Source of the DNA: Geobacter sp.
GTDB taxonomy: Bacteria > Desulfobacterota > Desulfuromonadia > Geobacterales > Geobacteraceae
Assembly (NCBI GenBank): GCA_003574885.1
Contig: PJFC01000001.1
Span: 496,001 to 560,000 of the forward strand
Direction of reading: 5' to 3'
DNA length: 64,000 nucleotides
Each line of letters opens with the position of its first letter. Position 1 is the first letter of the stretch. The position numbers and the translations under genes are program-made. Positions 1-8,090 of the stretch are shown here, piece after piece. The notes under the pieces are model-generated. The model was not told the origin of the DNA. It made no database searches and worked only from the letters and a program-made list of their open reading frames with translations.

Positions 1-567
1 ACCGCTCGATAGTTGGCCCGTCGATGGGCGTGGAACGGAGTTCACCAGTTGCCAACCGGTGGGAAGCCCGGATCTGACGATAATTCCGCCTGCATCCGTC
101 TCCCGGCGCTGCACCTTGATCTGAATCGGTATGATCTCTCCCGGTGCCCCGAAATGGGGAAGCCATCTGACTGCAACCGGGGGGGCGGCTTTAGGGTATA
201 TCAGCAGGAAGATTGCTGCCAGGATCACAATGACCAGCGTCAGTAGCATCGGCCAGCGACGCCGGTGGGGTGTCGGGGATTGGGGTTCTTCTTCCGGGGA
301 AGGCGGCTCTTCATCGCGGCGCAGAATCTCGTTGAGGGGAACCTCAAGGGCAGCGGCCAGTTTTTCCGCGTTGTCCCGTTTAATGGTTGGATATCGGTTG
401 TTTTCCCAACGTGAAATGGTATCGGTGGTCACGCCGACCACGTTTGCTACGTAGAGCTGGGTGAGTTTTTTTGTTTCCCTGATATTTCTGACGCTGCTGC
501 CGTTTACTGCAACCACAGGAGATGTGCTCTTTTCAGGTTTGCCGGTGATTTCATTCATGCTTCCCAT
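1..567 (-). CDS. Membrane-anchored XRE-family helix-turn-helix protein (3' end beyond window)
   Basis: The frame is open from the left edge to an ATG at 567 (in-frame alternative ATG at 558), so the C-terminus is missing. The visible 189 residues have an HTH_3-type DNA-binding domain (about residues 26-80, including TISRWENNRYP), a Pro/Glu/Arg-rich linker, and one hydrophobic membrane segment (about 106-125) followed by an extracytoplasmic part. This is the RodZ-like layout: cytoplasmic HTH, single transmembrane helix, outer domain. RodZ itself is a cell-shape protein, but many delta-proteobacterial relatives are uncharacterised. It is divergent from a periplasmic cytochrome gene, with an 11-bp inverted repeat between them. 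No clear ribosome-binding site supports either start. Family level is fairly sure; the function is unknown. Confidence 0.75.
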   Translation of the reverse strand, partial: MGSMNEITGKPEKSTSPVVAVNGSSVRNIRETKKLTQLYVANVVGVTTDTISRWENNRYPTIKRDNAEKLAAALEVPLNEILRRDEEPPSPEEEPQSPTPHRRRWPMLLTLVIVILAAIFLLIYPKAAPPVAVRWLPHFGAPGEIIPIQIKVQRRETDAGGIIVRSGLPTGWQLVNSVPRPSTGQLSSG

Positions 568-627
568 TTTAGCAGAAATATTGCGGATTCCTCCTTTTTT
601 TTCATGGAAGCATCTCCGGCCGGAACC

Positions 628-657
628 CGACATCGGGTCGCAAATAACCCGATGTCG
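628..657. promoter_or_regulatory. Perfect 11-bp inverted repeat between divergent genes
   Basis: CGACATCGGGT at 628-638 is followed, after an 8-base spacer, by its exact reverse complement at 647-657. It lies in the 171-base divergent spacer between the HTH membrane protein and the c7 cytochrome. No T-run follows on either strand, so it does not look like a terminator. An operator, possibly for the adjacent HTH protein, or an RNA hairpin in the cytochrome leader are both possible. Confidence 0.5.
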
Positions 658-738
658 ATGGCCGAAACGGAAAATGCGTGGTATGTTTTATCCCAATGGA
701 TGCCCAATCCAACTCTTTTAACGGAAAGGAAACAAATC

Positions 739-1011
739 ATGAAAAGAATTATCGCAGCAGCAGCACTCACCCTGTTCACGGCTGGACTGGCCCTTGCCGC
801 CGACACCATTACCCTGCCGGCCAAGAACGGAAACATTACCTTCAACCACAAGCAGCACCAGGAAACCCTCAAGGACTGCAAGATATGCCACGAGAAGGGG
901 CCGGGAAAGATCGAGGGTTTCGGTAAGGACTTCGCCCACAAGACCTGCAAGGGGTGCCATGAGACGAAAAAGCAGGGGCCGACCAAATGCGGAGAATGCC
1001 ACAAAAAATAG
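739..1011 (+). CDS. Periplasmic triheme cytochrome c7, PpcA family
   Basis: The product is 90 aa. A Sec signal peptide (about residues 1-20, ending LALA before ADT) precedes a mature protein of 70 residues with three CxxCH haem sites: CKICH, CKGCH and CGECH. Length, the CHEKGPGKIEGFGK stretch and the GPTKCGECHKK end match my memory of the Geobacter PpcA/PpcB proteins, which shuttle electrons across the periplasm towards outer-membrane conduits during metal or electrode respiration. The ATG at 739 follows GGAAAGGAAAC. A rho-independent terminator lies about 160 bases downstream, so it is probably monocistronic. Two paralogues lie at 4436-5060. Which Ppc it corresponds to cannot be settled without alignment. 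Confidence 0.93.
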   Translation: MKRIIAAAALTLFTAGLALAADTITLPAKNGNITFNHKQHQETLKDCKICHEKGPGKIEGFGKDFAHKTCKGCHETKKQGPTKCGECHKK

Positions 1012-1065
1012 GTACGGCTTCGTCAAAAGTCCATCTGCGGCGTTGCCCGCACCCTTCTTCACTGC

Positions 1066-1084
1066 GGCGTACCTAGTGTACGCC
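1066..1084. repeat. Short intergenic palindrome with a GGCGTAC core
   Basis: GGCGTAC at 1066-1072 pairs with GTACGCC at 1078-1084 across a 5-base loop, and CTGCGGCG precedes it. The same core (GTGCGGCGTA, loop, TACGCC) is seen at 20613-20645, 22071-22096 and 31016-31044, so it belongs to a dispersed palindrome family in this genome, although the flanks differ here. Confidence 0.5.
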
Positions 1085-1168
1085 TCATTCCTCAGGGTAC
1101 AAGCGCCTTGCAGCTGAAGCTTTTTACTGTGCCGTATCGTGCCTTCGGCACGAAGAATAGTCGGGAAA

Positions 1169-1194
1169 GGGGTGGTCGAAAGACCGCCCCTTTT
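1169..1194 (+). terminator. Rho-independent terminator after the c7 cytochrome
   Basis: GGGGTGGTC, a GAAA tetraloop, GACCGCCCC and TTTT. Nearly the same stem and loop terminate the paralogous cytochrome gene at 4436-4705 (4381-4409, minus strand). Confidence 0.85.
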
Positions 1195-1235
1195 CTGTTG
1201 CGACGGGGGGGCAAAGATAGTATCTTCATGGCCTC

Positions 1236-3758
1236 ATGAAGCGCTATTTTTCTGAAAATGCCATTCTCCAGCTGCGGGAATCGATCGACGATGCCGATGG
1301 TAACGAGGTCTTCTTCCTTGGACGGACTGATGAGGCCCGGCTGGTGGTCGAGGTGGAGCCTCTCGCCCGGGGGAACCGGGATGCCGTGGCCGCCATTATG
1401 ATCGCCACCTCTTTTGGCGACGTAGTTATCCACAACCACCCTACCGGTCGACTCACTCCTTCCCAAGCCGATCTGGAGATCGCCTCCATACTAGGGAATC
1501 AGGGTGTCGGGTTCTACATCATCGACAACCGGGCCGAACGCTGCTACCAGGCGGTGGCCCCCTTTGCCCGCAAGGCGGTGGAGCATCTTGCGTTCCCTGA
1601 GGTGGAGCGGTTTTATGCCCCTGACGGCCCCCTTGCCGGTCTCGCCGGTTATGAATTCCGGGAGGAACAGACCCGCATGGCTTTTGCCGTTGCCGAAGCC
1701 TTCAACGGGGATAGGGTGGCGGTCATCGAGGCGGGGACCGGCACCGGCAAATCTCTCGCCTACCTTCTCCCCGCCGCCCTCTGGGCAACCCGCAACAAGG
1801 AGAGGGTGGTCATCTCCACCAACACCATCAATCTCCAGGAACAGCTCACCCGGAAAGACATTCCCTTCCTGCAGAGCCACGGCGGCCTGGAGTTCAAAGC
1901 CGTCCTTGTCAAGGGACGGAGCAACTACCTCTGTCTTCGAAAACTTGCGACGATCAAGAGCGAGCCGGCCCTCTTCAAGGATGAGGCGGCGGAAGAGCTG
2001 GATGCACTCCTGGCCTGGAGCGAAATAACCCGGGACGGTTGCCGGAGCGACCTTAACTTCATTCCCCGGGACGAAACCTGGGAGGAACTCTGCTGCGAAG
2101 CGGACCAGTGCGGAAGGGTCAAGTGCCCCAATTACACCCGCTGCTTTTTCTACACCGCCCGCCGTGCTGCCGCCAGCGCCGATCTTCTTGTGGTCAACCA
2201 TTCTCTCCTCATGGCCGACGTGGCGGTCCGCCAGGAGACCGGTTATGCCTCTACTGCCATCCTCCCCCCGTTCGAACGGCTCATCGTCGACGAGGGACAT
2301 CACCTGGAGGATGTGGCAACAAGTTATCTCTCGAACCAGGTGACCCGTCAGGGGCTCGTGAAGCTGTTCGGCAAACTTCAGCACCCACGCAAGCCCCAGC
2401 GCGGGCTCCTTTCCCAGCTTTCCCTGCAACTCTCCCGGGAAGTACCGGAGGCGCTTGACGATCTCTACATGGAGATCGCCGCTATCCTGGAAAGTCGCCT
2501 CATCCCCCACCGTGCCACCCTGGTGGAGCGGGCGTCCGGAACCCTTGACGCCATAGGGCTTGCTCTCCTCTCGCACCTGAAACGGACCGGCGACAAGGTT
2601 GGAGAGCAAAAACTCCGCGTTACCCCCGCACTCTACGCCACCCCCTACTGGCAGGAGACGGAAGACCGGGTCCGGGAACTGGCCCGGGAGCTTGCCGATT
2701 ATACGGCGGCTCTGCGCGGATTCCTCAAGGCATGCGGGAAGCTCCCGGACAAGGCGGCGGAAAAGCTTGCGGGGAGCCTGATCGATCTGAAGGGAGTCAC
2801 AGGGCGGCTGGAAGGGGTGGTGGAGCAGCTTCTCTTCTTCGCGGGGCGTGAGGAGGGTTTCTGTCGATGGTTCGAGGTGAGCCGGGGACAGCGGGGGATG
2901 ATGGTGCGGCTCTGCTCGTCACCCCTGGAGGTTGCCGAATCACTCAAGAAGGTAGTACTCGACAAGTTCCGGACAGTGGTCGTTACCTCCGCCACCCTGG
3001 CGGTTGGGGAAAAGTTTGACTATCTGGAGCGGCGCACCGGTATCAATCTCCTCCCTCGGGAGCGGGTCACGGAGTTGCTTCTCGCCTCTCCCTTTGATTA
3101 CGGACACCAGGCTTTCGTCGGCATCCCCGCGGATCTGCCGGAGCCGACCTCTCCCGCCTTCGAAGCGGCATTGGGAGAAGTTTTGCTGGAAGGGTTGACC
3201 ATCTCTCAGGGGCGTGCTTTCGTTCTCTTCACCTCCTACGACCTTCTGAGCCGGATCCATGGGCGGCTGTCCAAGCCTCTTGCGGCCCGGGGGCTGACGC
3301 CGCTCCGTCAGGGAGAGCTCAACCGGCACCTTCTTCTTTCCCGATTCAAAAAGGAGCAGAATGCCGTGCTGTTCGGTACCGATTCCTTCTGGGAGGGGGT
3401 TGACGTGCAGGGGAGGGCGCTGGAGATGGTGGTGATTACCCGTCTCCCTTTCCGCGTCCCGACCGAACCGATCCTTGAGGCGCGGGCCGAGCACATCACC
3501 CGGACGGGGGGGGACCCGTTCATCGAGTACACGGTCCCCCAGGCGGTGATCAAGTTCAAACAGGGGTTCGGGCGGCTCATCCGGAGCCGGGAAGATCGGG
3601 GGGCGGTGCTGATCCTGGACAGCCGCGTGTTGTCCAAGAATTACGGGCGCTACTTTCTTCAGGCTCTCGCCGGGGTGGAGCCGGTCAGGGAAAAACGGGA
3701 GGAGGTGCTGGCCAGGATGGCCCGGTTCTTCACCCCTTCTCCCGCATCAGGCGCTTAG
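1236..3758 (+). CDS. DinG/XPD-type ATP-dependent DNA helicase with N-terminal JAMM (RadC-like) domain
   Basis: The product is 840 aa. Residues about 1-115 carry a JAMM/MPN signature: E24, then H66-N-H68-P-T-G, S76 and D79, the spacing of the RadC-type metal site. Residues about 135-840 are a superfamily 2 helicase of the DinG/XPD class: Walker A EAGTGTGKS (165-173), a DEGH box in place of DEAH, four or more cysteines between motifs Ia and II (including a CCEADQC..KCPNYTRC cluster) that could hold a 4Fe-4S cluster, and a C-terminal helicase domain with FGTDSFWEGVDV and QGFGRLIRS. DinG enzymes unwind 5'-tailed forks and D- or R-loops. The JAMM fusion is unusual. The start ATG has only a weak upstream ribosome site. 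The 3' end overlaps the convergent gene by 29 bases. Confidence 0.88.
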   Translation: MKRYFSENAILQLRESIDDADGNEVFFLGRTDEARLVVEVEPLARGNRDAVAAIMIATSFGDVVIHNHPTGRLTPSQADLEIASILGNQGVGFYIIDNRAERCYQAVAPFARKAVEHLAFPEVERFYAPDGPLAGLAGYEFREEQTRMAFAVAEAFNGDRVAVIEAGTGTGKSLAYLLPAALWATRNKERVVISTNTINLQEQLTRKDIPFLQSHGGLEFKAVLVKGRSNYLCLRKLATIKSEPALFKDEAAEELDALLAWSEITRDGCRSDLNFIPRDETWEELCCEADQCGRVKCPNYTRCFFYTARRAAASADLLVVNHSLLMADVAVRQETGYASTAILPPFERLIVDEGHHLEDVATSYLSNQVTRQGLVKLFGKLQHPRKPQRGLLSQLSLQLSREVPEALDDLYMEIAAILESRLIPHRATLVERASGTLDAIGLALLSHLKRTGDKVGEQKLRVTPALYATPYWQETEDRVRELARELADYTAALRGFLKACGKLPDKAAEKLAGSLIDLKGVTGRLEGVVEQLLFFAGREEGFCRWFEVSRGQRGMMVRLCSSPLEVAESLKKVVLDKFRTVVVTSATLAVGEKFDYLERRTGINLLPRERVTELLLASPFDYGHQAFVGIPADLPEPTSPAFEAALGEVLLEGLTISQGRAFVLFTSYDLLSRIHGRLSKPLAARGLTPLRQGELNRHLLLSRFKKEQNAVLFGTDSFWEGVDVQGRALEMVVITRLPFRVPTEPILEARAEHITRTGGDPFIEYTVPQAVIKFKQGFGRLIRSREDRGAVLILDSRVLSKNYGRYFLQALAGVEPVREKREEVLARMARFFTPSPASGA

Positions 3759-4197
3759 CGGTGAAGTTGTAGCACTGGACATAGGAAAGGATCGTCAGGA
3801 TAAACGAGAAGAAGATGACGCTCAGCACGAAACTGTCCTGGGGCGCCTTGAAAGTGAAGGTGATGAAAAAGATGAAGATGGCGGTCTTGATGCTGTCGCC
3901 GATAATCCGTTTGCTCCGGAGCTTTTTCTGTTCCTCCACGGAAAGCTCGCTGGCGCAGGAGTCCACTTCCCGCTCCGCCTCCCGTCCGGCAAACTTGTTG
4001 AGAGGGTAGAACAGGGCAAGCTGGATCACCAGTGTCACGACCACACTGTGGAGGAAACGCTGGGGACGCCCTTCTGCCTGCAGGGCCGCCTGGAAGTATA
4101 TTGCCATGTAGACGAGGAGAATGATAAGGAACACCTGCACAACCAGGTAAATAATGGTCAGCCGCCGCAACCGTTTAAAATCAAAGCTTTTTGTCAT
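3730..4197 (-). CDS. Small integral membrane protein of unknown function
   Basis: The product is 155 aa with about four hydrophobic segments (roughly residues 12-34, 48-66, 103-118 and 124-142) and a charged middle loop rich in Glu, Arg and Lys (about 70-97). No enzyme motif is visible and I do not recognise the family. It converges on the helicase gene and overlaps its last 29 bases, so transcription of one could interfere with the other. The translation is coherent, with short charged ends and regular membrane helices, which supports a real gene. Confidence 0.7.
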   Translation of the reverse strand: MTKSFDFKRLRRLTIIYLVVQVFLIILLVYMAIYFQAALQAEGRPQRFLHSVVVTLVIQLALFYPLNKFAGREAEREVDSCASELSVEEQKKLRSKRIIGDSIKTAIFIFFITFTFKAPQDSFVLSVIFFSFILTILSYVQCYNFTAKRLMREKG

Positions 4198-4380
4198 GGT
4201 TTCTCCAGGATTAACAGGATGTTATTCAACTGAATGCAGGATTTACCATAACAAATCAAATAGCGTTTTACAAGTAAAGAATGCAGCTTCCCGCCGACCT
4301 CTCAAAAGGGAGGCGAAACTTCGTTGGGTGCCGGGTGAGCCTGTGACACCCTTTCCCGGTATACATTTCATTTCATGCAC

Positions 4381-4409
4381 AAAAAAAGGGGCAGTCTTTC
4401 GACCACCCC
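4381..4409 (-). terminator. Rho-independent terminator of the c7 cytochrome gene
   Basis: On the minus strand the sequence reads GGGGTGGTC, GAAA, GACTGCCCC and then seven T. The stem includes two G-T pairs in RNA. It is nearly identical to 1169-1194. Confidence 0.85.
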
Positions 4410-4435
4410 TTATCAGGCTTTCAATCACGCAGATC

Positions 4436-4705
4436 TTATTTCTTGTGGCATTCCCCGCACTTTGTCGGTCCCTGCTTCTTTACCTCATGGCATCCCTTGC
4501 AGAGCTTGTGCGCTGCATCTTTGCCGAGGGTAAGTTTGCCGGGAGCCGCCTCGCCGTGACATACTTTGCACTCGTTTGCCGCGCTGTGTGCCTTGTGGTT
4601 GAAGGTGACATTGCCGTTCTTCGCAGTCATAGTCACCGAATCGGCAGCCGCCGCCGTAGTTGCGGCAAAAGCGACCATCAGTACTCCAGCAAGAATTCTT
4701 TTCAT
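4436..4705 (-). CDS. Periplasmic triheme cytochrome c7, PpcA family (second copy)
   Basis: The product is 89 aa with a signal peptide (about 1-20, ending AAA before ADS) and three haem sites: CKVCH, CKGCH and CGECH. The C-terminal GPTKCGECHKK is identical to that of the cytochrome at 739-1011, while the stretch after the first haem is different (GEAAPGKLTLGKD). The ATG follows CAGGAGGC, a good ribosome site. It lies 88 bases downstream of another c7 gene on the same strand and has its own terminator. The expected role is periplasmic electron transfer; partners cannot be told from sequence. Confidence 0.93.
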   Translation of the reverse strand: MKRILAGVLMVAFAATTAAAADSVTMTAKNGNVTFNHKAHSAANECKVCHGEAAPGKLTLGKDAAHKLCKGCHEVKKQGPTKCGECHKK

Positions 4706-4793
4706 AAGCCTGCCTCCTGAACGAAATAGTGTTAAAACCTGTTTAATATAAGCGCATAATTAAAACATGTCAAGTTCCGTCGGTTTGGCAGGT

Positions 4794-5060
4794 CTACTTC
4801 TTATGACAATCTAAGCACTTAGTCGGTCCGTGCTTCGTCTCGTGGCATCCCTTGCAGAGCCTGTGGGCCGTGGCCTTGTTGATGTCGATCTTGCCGGGCC
4901 TTCCTCCGCCGTGGCAGACTTTGCATTCGAGGCGGGCATTGTGTGCAGCATGATTGAAAGTGACGTTTCCGTTTTTTGCCGGCATGACTACGGTATCGGC
5001 AGCCATTGCCATTGTTGCGACACATGCGACCATTACCGCACCAGTAAGGATTCTCTTCAT
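4794..5060 (-). CDS. Periplasmic triheme cytochrome c7, PpcA family (third copy)
   Basis: The product is 88 aa with a signal peptide ending AMA before ADT and haem motifs CKVCH, CKGCH and CLDCH. It is the most divergent of the three copies: the third haem motif is CLDCH rather than CGECH, and one residue is missing between haems two and three (TKHGP versus TKKQGP). The start follows a GAGGCAGATAC ribosome site. It is the upstream member of a tandem pair that probably arose by duplication; the 88-base gap to the next copy contains no strong terminator, so they may be cotranscribed. Confidence 0.92.
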   Translation of the reverse strand: MKRILTGAVMVACVATMAMAADTVVMPAKNGNVTFNHAAHNARLECKVCHGGGRPGKIDINKATAHRLCKGCHETKHGPTKCLDCHKK

Positions 5061-5141
5061 GTATCTGCCTCCGTGCGAGGATTGTTAAAACTGGCTTAAT
5101 GTATTCCCGTAACAAAAACTTGTCAAGGGTTTACCCATCGC

Positions 5142-5858
5142 TCATGCCACAGCCCGAGCCACCGTAACCACCCTGACCTCCGCTGCGCCCGCCCCTTTGA
5201 GAGTCCGTGCACATTCTGCAACCGTGCTTCCCGTGGTAAAGACGTCATCAACGAGAAGAACCCGTCGCCCCTCCACCCGGGATGGGGCACTTACGGCGAA
5301 CGCCCCCCGCACGTTGACCGCGCGTTCAGTAGCTGCGAGATTTACCTGGGGCTCGGTCCAGCGGATGCGGCGCAGGCAGGTCCGGTCCAAAGGCAGCTGC
5401 CATTGACGCGCCAGTACCTGACCGATCAGTATCGCCTGGTTGAAGCCACGTTGACGCAGGCGCCTGACATGGAGCGGCACCGGGACTACCAGGTCGGCTG
5501 AAGTCAGGGCGATCCAGGGTGCGAGCGTTTCGGAGGTAATCAGACCGAGCGGGCGTGCAAGCTGGACCCGCCGGTCATACTTGAAGCGATGGATCATCTC
5601 CCGTATCGGACCGTCGAATCGGGTTGCGGCCCGGGCGGAATCGAAGCGGGGGGGAGAAAGGGAGCAGGCGCCGCAACGGTGGTCGGAGCCGCCAATGGTG
5701 ACAAACGGCATTCCGCAGAGGTCGCAGAGAGGTGATGAGATGGGGGTAATGGCCTCCCGGCAGCCGGCGCAGATGTGAAGCGGGCCGGCCCCCGGGATAA
5801 AGGTACGACAAATGTGGCAGAGAGGGGGGAAGAGTATGTCGAGAAAAGCGCGAAGCAC
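5142..5858 (-). CDS. comF: ComF-family phosphoribosyltransferase-like protein
   Basis: The product is 238 aa. The N-terminal third has paired CxxC motifs (CHIC, CAGC, CDLC, CGAC) forming a probable double zinc ribbon. The C-terminal part is a type I phosphoribosyltransferase fold with the PRPP loop VLLVDDVFTTGSTV. ComF proteins are needed for DNA uptake in naturally competent bacteria, but their molecular role outside competence is unclear. The start is a GTG with GAGG seven bases upstream. It is the last gene of the operon, 8 bases after the LUD gene. Confidence 0.88.
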   Translation of the reverse strand: MLRAFLDILFPPLCHICRTFIPGAGPLHICAGCREAITPISSPLCDLCGMPFVTIGGSDHRCGACSLSPPRFDSARAATRFDGPIREMIHRFKYDRRVQLARPLGLITSETLAPWIALTSADLVVPVPLHVRRLRQRGFNQAILIGQVLARQWQLPLDRTCLRRIRWTEPQVNLAATERAVNVRGAFAVSAPSRVEGRRVLLVDDVFTTGSTVAECARTLKGAGAAEVRVVTVARAVA

Positions 5859-5866
5859 GCTGTACC

Positions 5867-6520
5867 TCAGAGCCCCAGCTCTTCGTTCACCACCAGTACC
5901 CGCATGTCAGTCAGACGCGGTTTCCGGTCAATGATGGTGGTGACGCGGCAGATTCGGTCGGGCGAATTGCAGTCGGAGCAGAAACCGGTCTTGGCGCAGG
6001 GGGTGTTGTAGTTGAGCCGCTTTGCGTTGGGTGGGGAAGCCCAGTTTTTCACCCGTTTGATGGCGTCATTAATGTCACCGTCCACCAGCTTGTTCCGGCC
6101 GACAACCACGATCACCTGTCGGGGGCCGAAGAACATGGAGGCGGCCCGATTCCCGACACCATCAATGTTGACAAGAGATCCGGAAAGGGTCACCGCGTTG
6201 CTGCCGGTGAGGAACAGGTCGCAGGTCAACTGGCGGCGCAAGATGGCGAGCCTTTCTTCCGAGGAGAGTCCCGGCACGTTATGGATGAGAAGCTCCTTTC
6301 CCTGTGAGCGAAGCGCTTCGATAACCTGTAGATCGACTACCGACAGGGAACCGCCAAAACCGATGGCTTGTGCGGAAGCCGCTTCCTTGAGTATGTACTC
6401 CCGTGCCGAATCGGCAGTGGGACAGTAAAGGGCGGTAAAGCCGTTCTTGCCGAGTGATTCCACCGCCTTTTCGCACTTCTGCTGGTGGGTCCATGCCACC
6501 AGTTCCTGGGTCTGTGTCAT
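5867..6520 (-). CDS. LUD-domain protein (LutC/YkgG-like, DUF162)
   Basis: The product is 217 aa from the ATG at 6520. That start is chosen because GGAGG lies 7 bases upstream and the ATG overlaps the stop of the upstream gene (ATGA); an ATG further upstream at 6553 lacks this support. The LUD domain is seen in GFGGSLSVVDL, FLTGSNAVTLSGSLVNIDGVGNR and VVVGRNKLV. LUD proteins occur as LutB/LutC subunits of lactate oxidation and as stand-alone proteins of unknown role. A C-terminal Cys cluster (CAKTGFCSDCNSPDRIC) could bind metal and is typical of the stand-alone type. The lutA and lutB partners are not adjacent. Confidence 0.85.
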   Translation of the reverse strand: MTQTQELVAWTHQQKCEKAVESLGKNGFTALYCPTADSAREYILKEAASAQAIGFGGSLSVVDLQVIEALRSQGKELLIHNVPGLSSEERLAILRRQLTCDLFLTGSNAVTLSGSLVNIDGVGNRAASMFFGPRQVIVVVGRNKLVDGDINDAIKRVKNWASPPNAKRLNYNTPCAKTGFCSDCNSPDRICRVTTIIDRKPRLTDMRVLVVNEELGL

Positions 6521-7308
6521 GATGTTCCTCCGTTTGAAATAGTTGCCGGCCAAGCCGCAGGGTCCTGACGGTAATAACGGCTCAGCTCCTCGTAAAGAGC
6601 AAGATAGTGCTCTTTAAGCTCTCCAGGGTTTTCGAAGAAAGCTTCCGTCGCCACGGCGAAGAACTCTGCCGGGCTCTCGGCGCCGTAGGGGTCGAGCACC
6701 GGGATTTTCCCCTGAGCGACCTCCTCCTTGAACCGTTCGTATTCGACTTCCAGCGTCCGCTGCCAGTGTTTCCGTGCGGCGCGTCGTGGGAAGAATGGTG
6801 TCCCGTCCGTAATGCCATCCTCGGCGTCCAGCTGGTGGGCGAACTCATGGAGCACGACGTTGTATGCACCCTCTCCGTCTACCCCCGCCATCTGCATATC
6901 CGCCCATGAAAGCACCAGGGTCCCCTGTTCCCAGGATTCGCCGCTGCGCCGGTCGGTTCCCGATGTTACAACCCCCGCCTCGTCCAGTTCCTCGAAGGGT
7001 GCCAGGTATTCATCCGGGTAGACGACAATGGATGACAGACCGGGATAATAATCGGTTTCCCGGTGGAGCAGGAGCAGGCAGGCCTGGGCAGCGATCTTGA
7101 CCCGGATGCCGTCGGTGATCACAATTCCACCCGCGCCTTCGAACTGCTTCTCCGCCAGGAAAACCTGGATATGCGCCTTGAGCTCCTCTCTGTCGGTTAT
7201 TGACAGGGAGTCGTAGAGGGGGACTTCCTGCTCAAGTATCCGTTCCCATGAGGGCGGGAACGGTTGGTTGCGGAGGCGTCTGCGCCGCGAAGCGGTGATG
7301 AAGAGCAC
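6517..7308 (-). CDS. mtfA: MtfA-type zinc-dependent peptidase
   Basis: The product is 263 aa. The gluzincin motif HEFAHQLD (about residues 155-162) and a downstream SPAEFFAVATEAFFE segment supplying the third zinc ligand identify the MtfA family (M90). In E. coli, MtfA is a cytosolic aminopeptidase that interacts with the glucose regulator Mlc; in a Geobacter-type organism the substrate is unknown. The start is GTG with GGGAGA about 6 bases upstream, only 2 bases after the stop of the thioesterase gene. It overlaps the LUD gene by 4 bases, so the two are translationally coupled. Confidence 0.88.
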   Translation of the reverse strand: MLFITASRRRRLRNQPFPPSWERILEQEVPLYDSLSITDREELKAHIQVFLAEKQFEGAGGIVITDGIRVKIAAQACLLLLHRETDYYPGLSSIVVYPDEYLAPFEELDEAGVVTSGTDRRSGESWEQGTLVLSWADMQMAGVDGEGAYNVVLHEFAHQLDAEDGITDGTPFFPRRAARKHWQRTLEVEYERFKEEVAQGKIPVLDPYGAESPAEFFAVATEAFFENPGELKEHYLALYEELSRYYRQDPAAWPATISNGGTS

Positions 7309-7310
7309 GG

Positions 7311-8090
7311 TTACTCTCCCTGGTCAGGCGCAGGATGCCAGCGACTCACAAGCCGGGTCACCTCCCGGCCGTCCATCTCGCTCACCAGTTGGTGGACAAA
7401 GCAGGGTGAGGGCTCGTCACCCTCTTTTGAGCAGCGTGCCACGACCTGGTCACCGTAGAGGGCTTCAGCCCGGAAGGCGATCTCCAGCTCAGCCAGCCGG
7501 AATCCGTCGGTTACTTCGGGGGGAATCGTCTCCAGCGCCCACTCGACATAGACGACGTTATTAACGTGGCGGTTCAGGTCGAGATCGGAGCGGCGCACCC
7601 GGAACGGCATCTCGCTTACCCCCTCACCCAGCGGGGGAAGGGGGGAGAAGTCATCGTCAATTACCCGACGAGAGAGGAGTGGGTATTCGGGAAGATGGTT
7701 GGCGAGACGAACCGGCCGTCGAGTCGCCAGGTCAACCACCGCCCAGGAACTGGTGGCGAGCGCCAGGGTCGTGCCGTCGTCGGCCAGCACTTCGAACTCG
7801 CGGCAGGAGAAGAGCCCTTCCCGGCTTGAGGGCCAAGTCCGGATACGGACCACTGAACCTGTCCCTGAGTCCGCCAAGAACCGCAGATGATAGCGGGAGA
7901 TGACCCAGGTAAGGTTGTGCTTCATGAGATCGCCGACAGATACGCCTAGTTGACGGGCATGATCTTCCGCCGCGTCCTGCAGGTAGTTGAGAAGCGCCGT
8001 AGGGCGTAGTTTTCTCGCCAGGTCCACTTCGTAGGTCCGGACACGAAACTGTTTCTCGTAGATGAGGTCGGTCATTGCCGATTCGTCCAT
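7311..8090 (-). CDS. Acyl-ACP thioesterase (FatA/FatB-like)
   Basis: The product is 259 aa with two hot-dog halves. The first contains the acyl-ACP thioesterase signature DLARKLRPTALLNYLQDAAEDHA and WVISRYHLRF; the second begins near SDLDLNRHVNNVVYVEWALE, which carries the catalytic N-x-H-x-N. It should release free fatty acids from acyl-ACP in the cytoplasm. The ATG at 8090 overlaps the stop of the SGNH gene (TGATG). An internal ATG at 8075 is an alternative start, and neither has a strong ribosome site, which fits reinitiation after the upstream gene. Confidence 0.85.
   Translation of the reverse strand: MDESAMTDLIYEKQFRVRTYEVDLARKLRPTALLNYLQDAAEDHARQLGVSVGDLMKHNLTWVISRYHLRFLADSGTGSVVRIRTWPSSREGLFSCREFEVLADDGTTLALATSSWAVVDLATRRPVRLANHLPEYPLLSRRVIDDDFSPLPPLGEGVSEMPFRVRRSDLDLNRHVNNVVYVEWALETIPPEVTDGFRLAELEIAFRAEALYGDQVVARCSKEGDEPSPCFVHQLVSEMDGREVTRLVSRWHPAPDQGE

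Noticed and set aside
131-454. Plus-strand frame at the left edge
   Set aside because: The minus strand encodes a clear HTH and transmembrane protein across the same bases.
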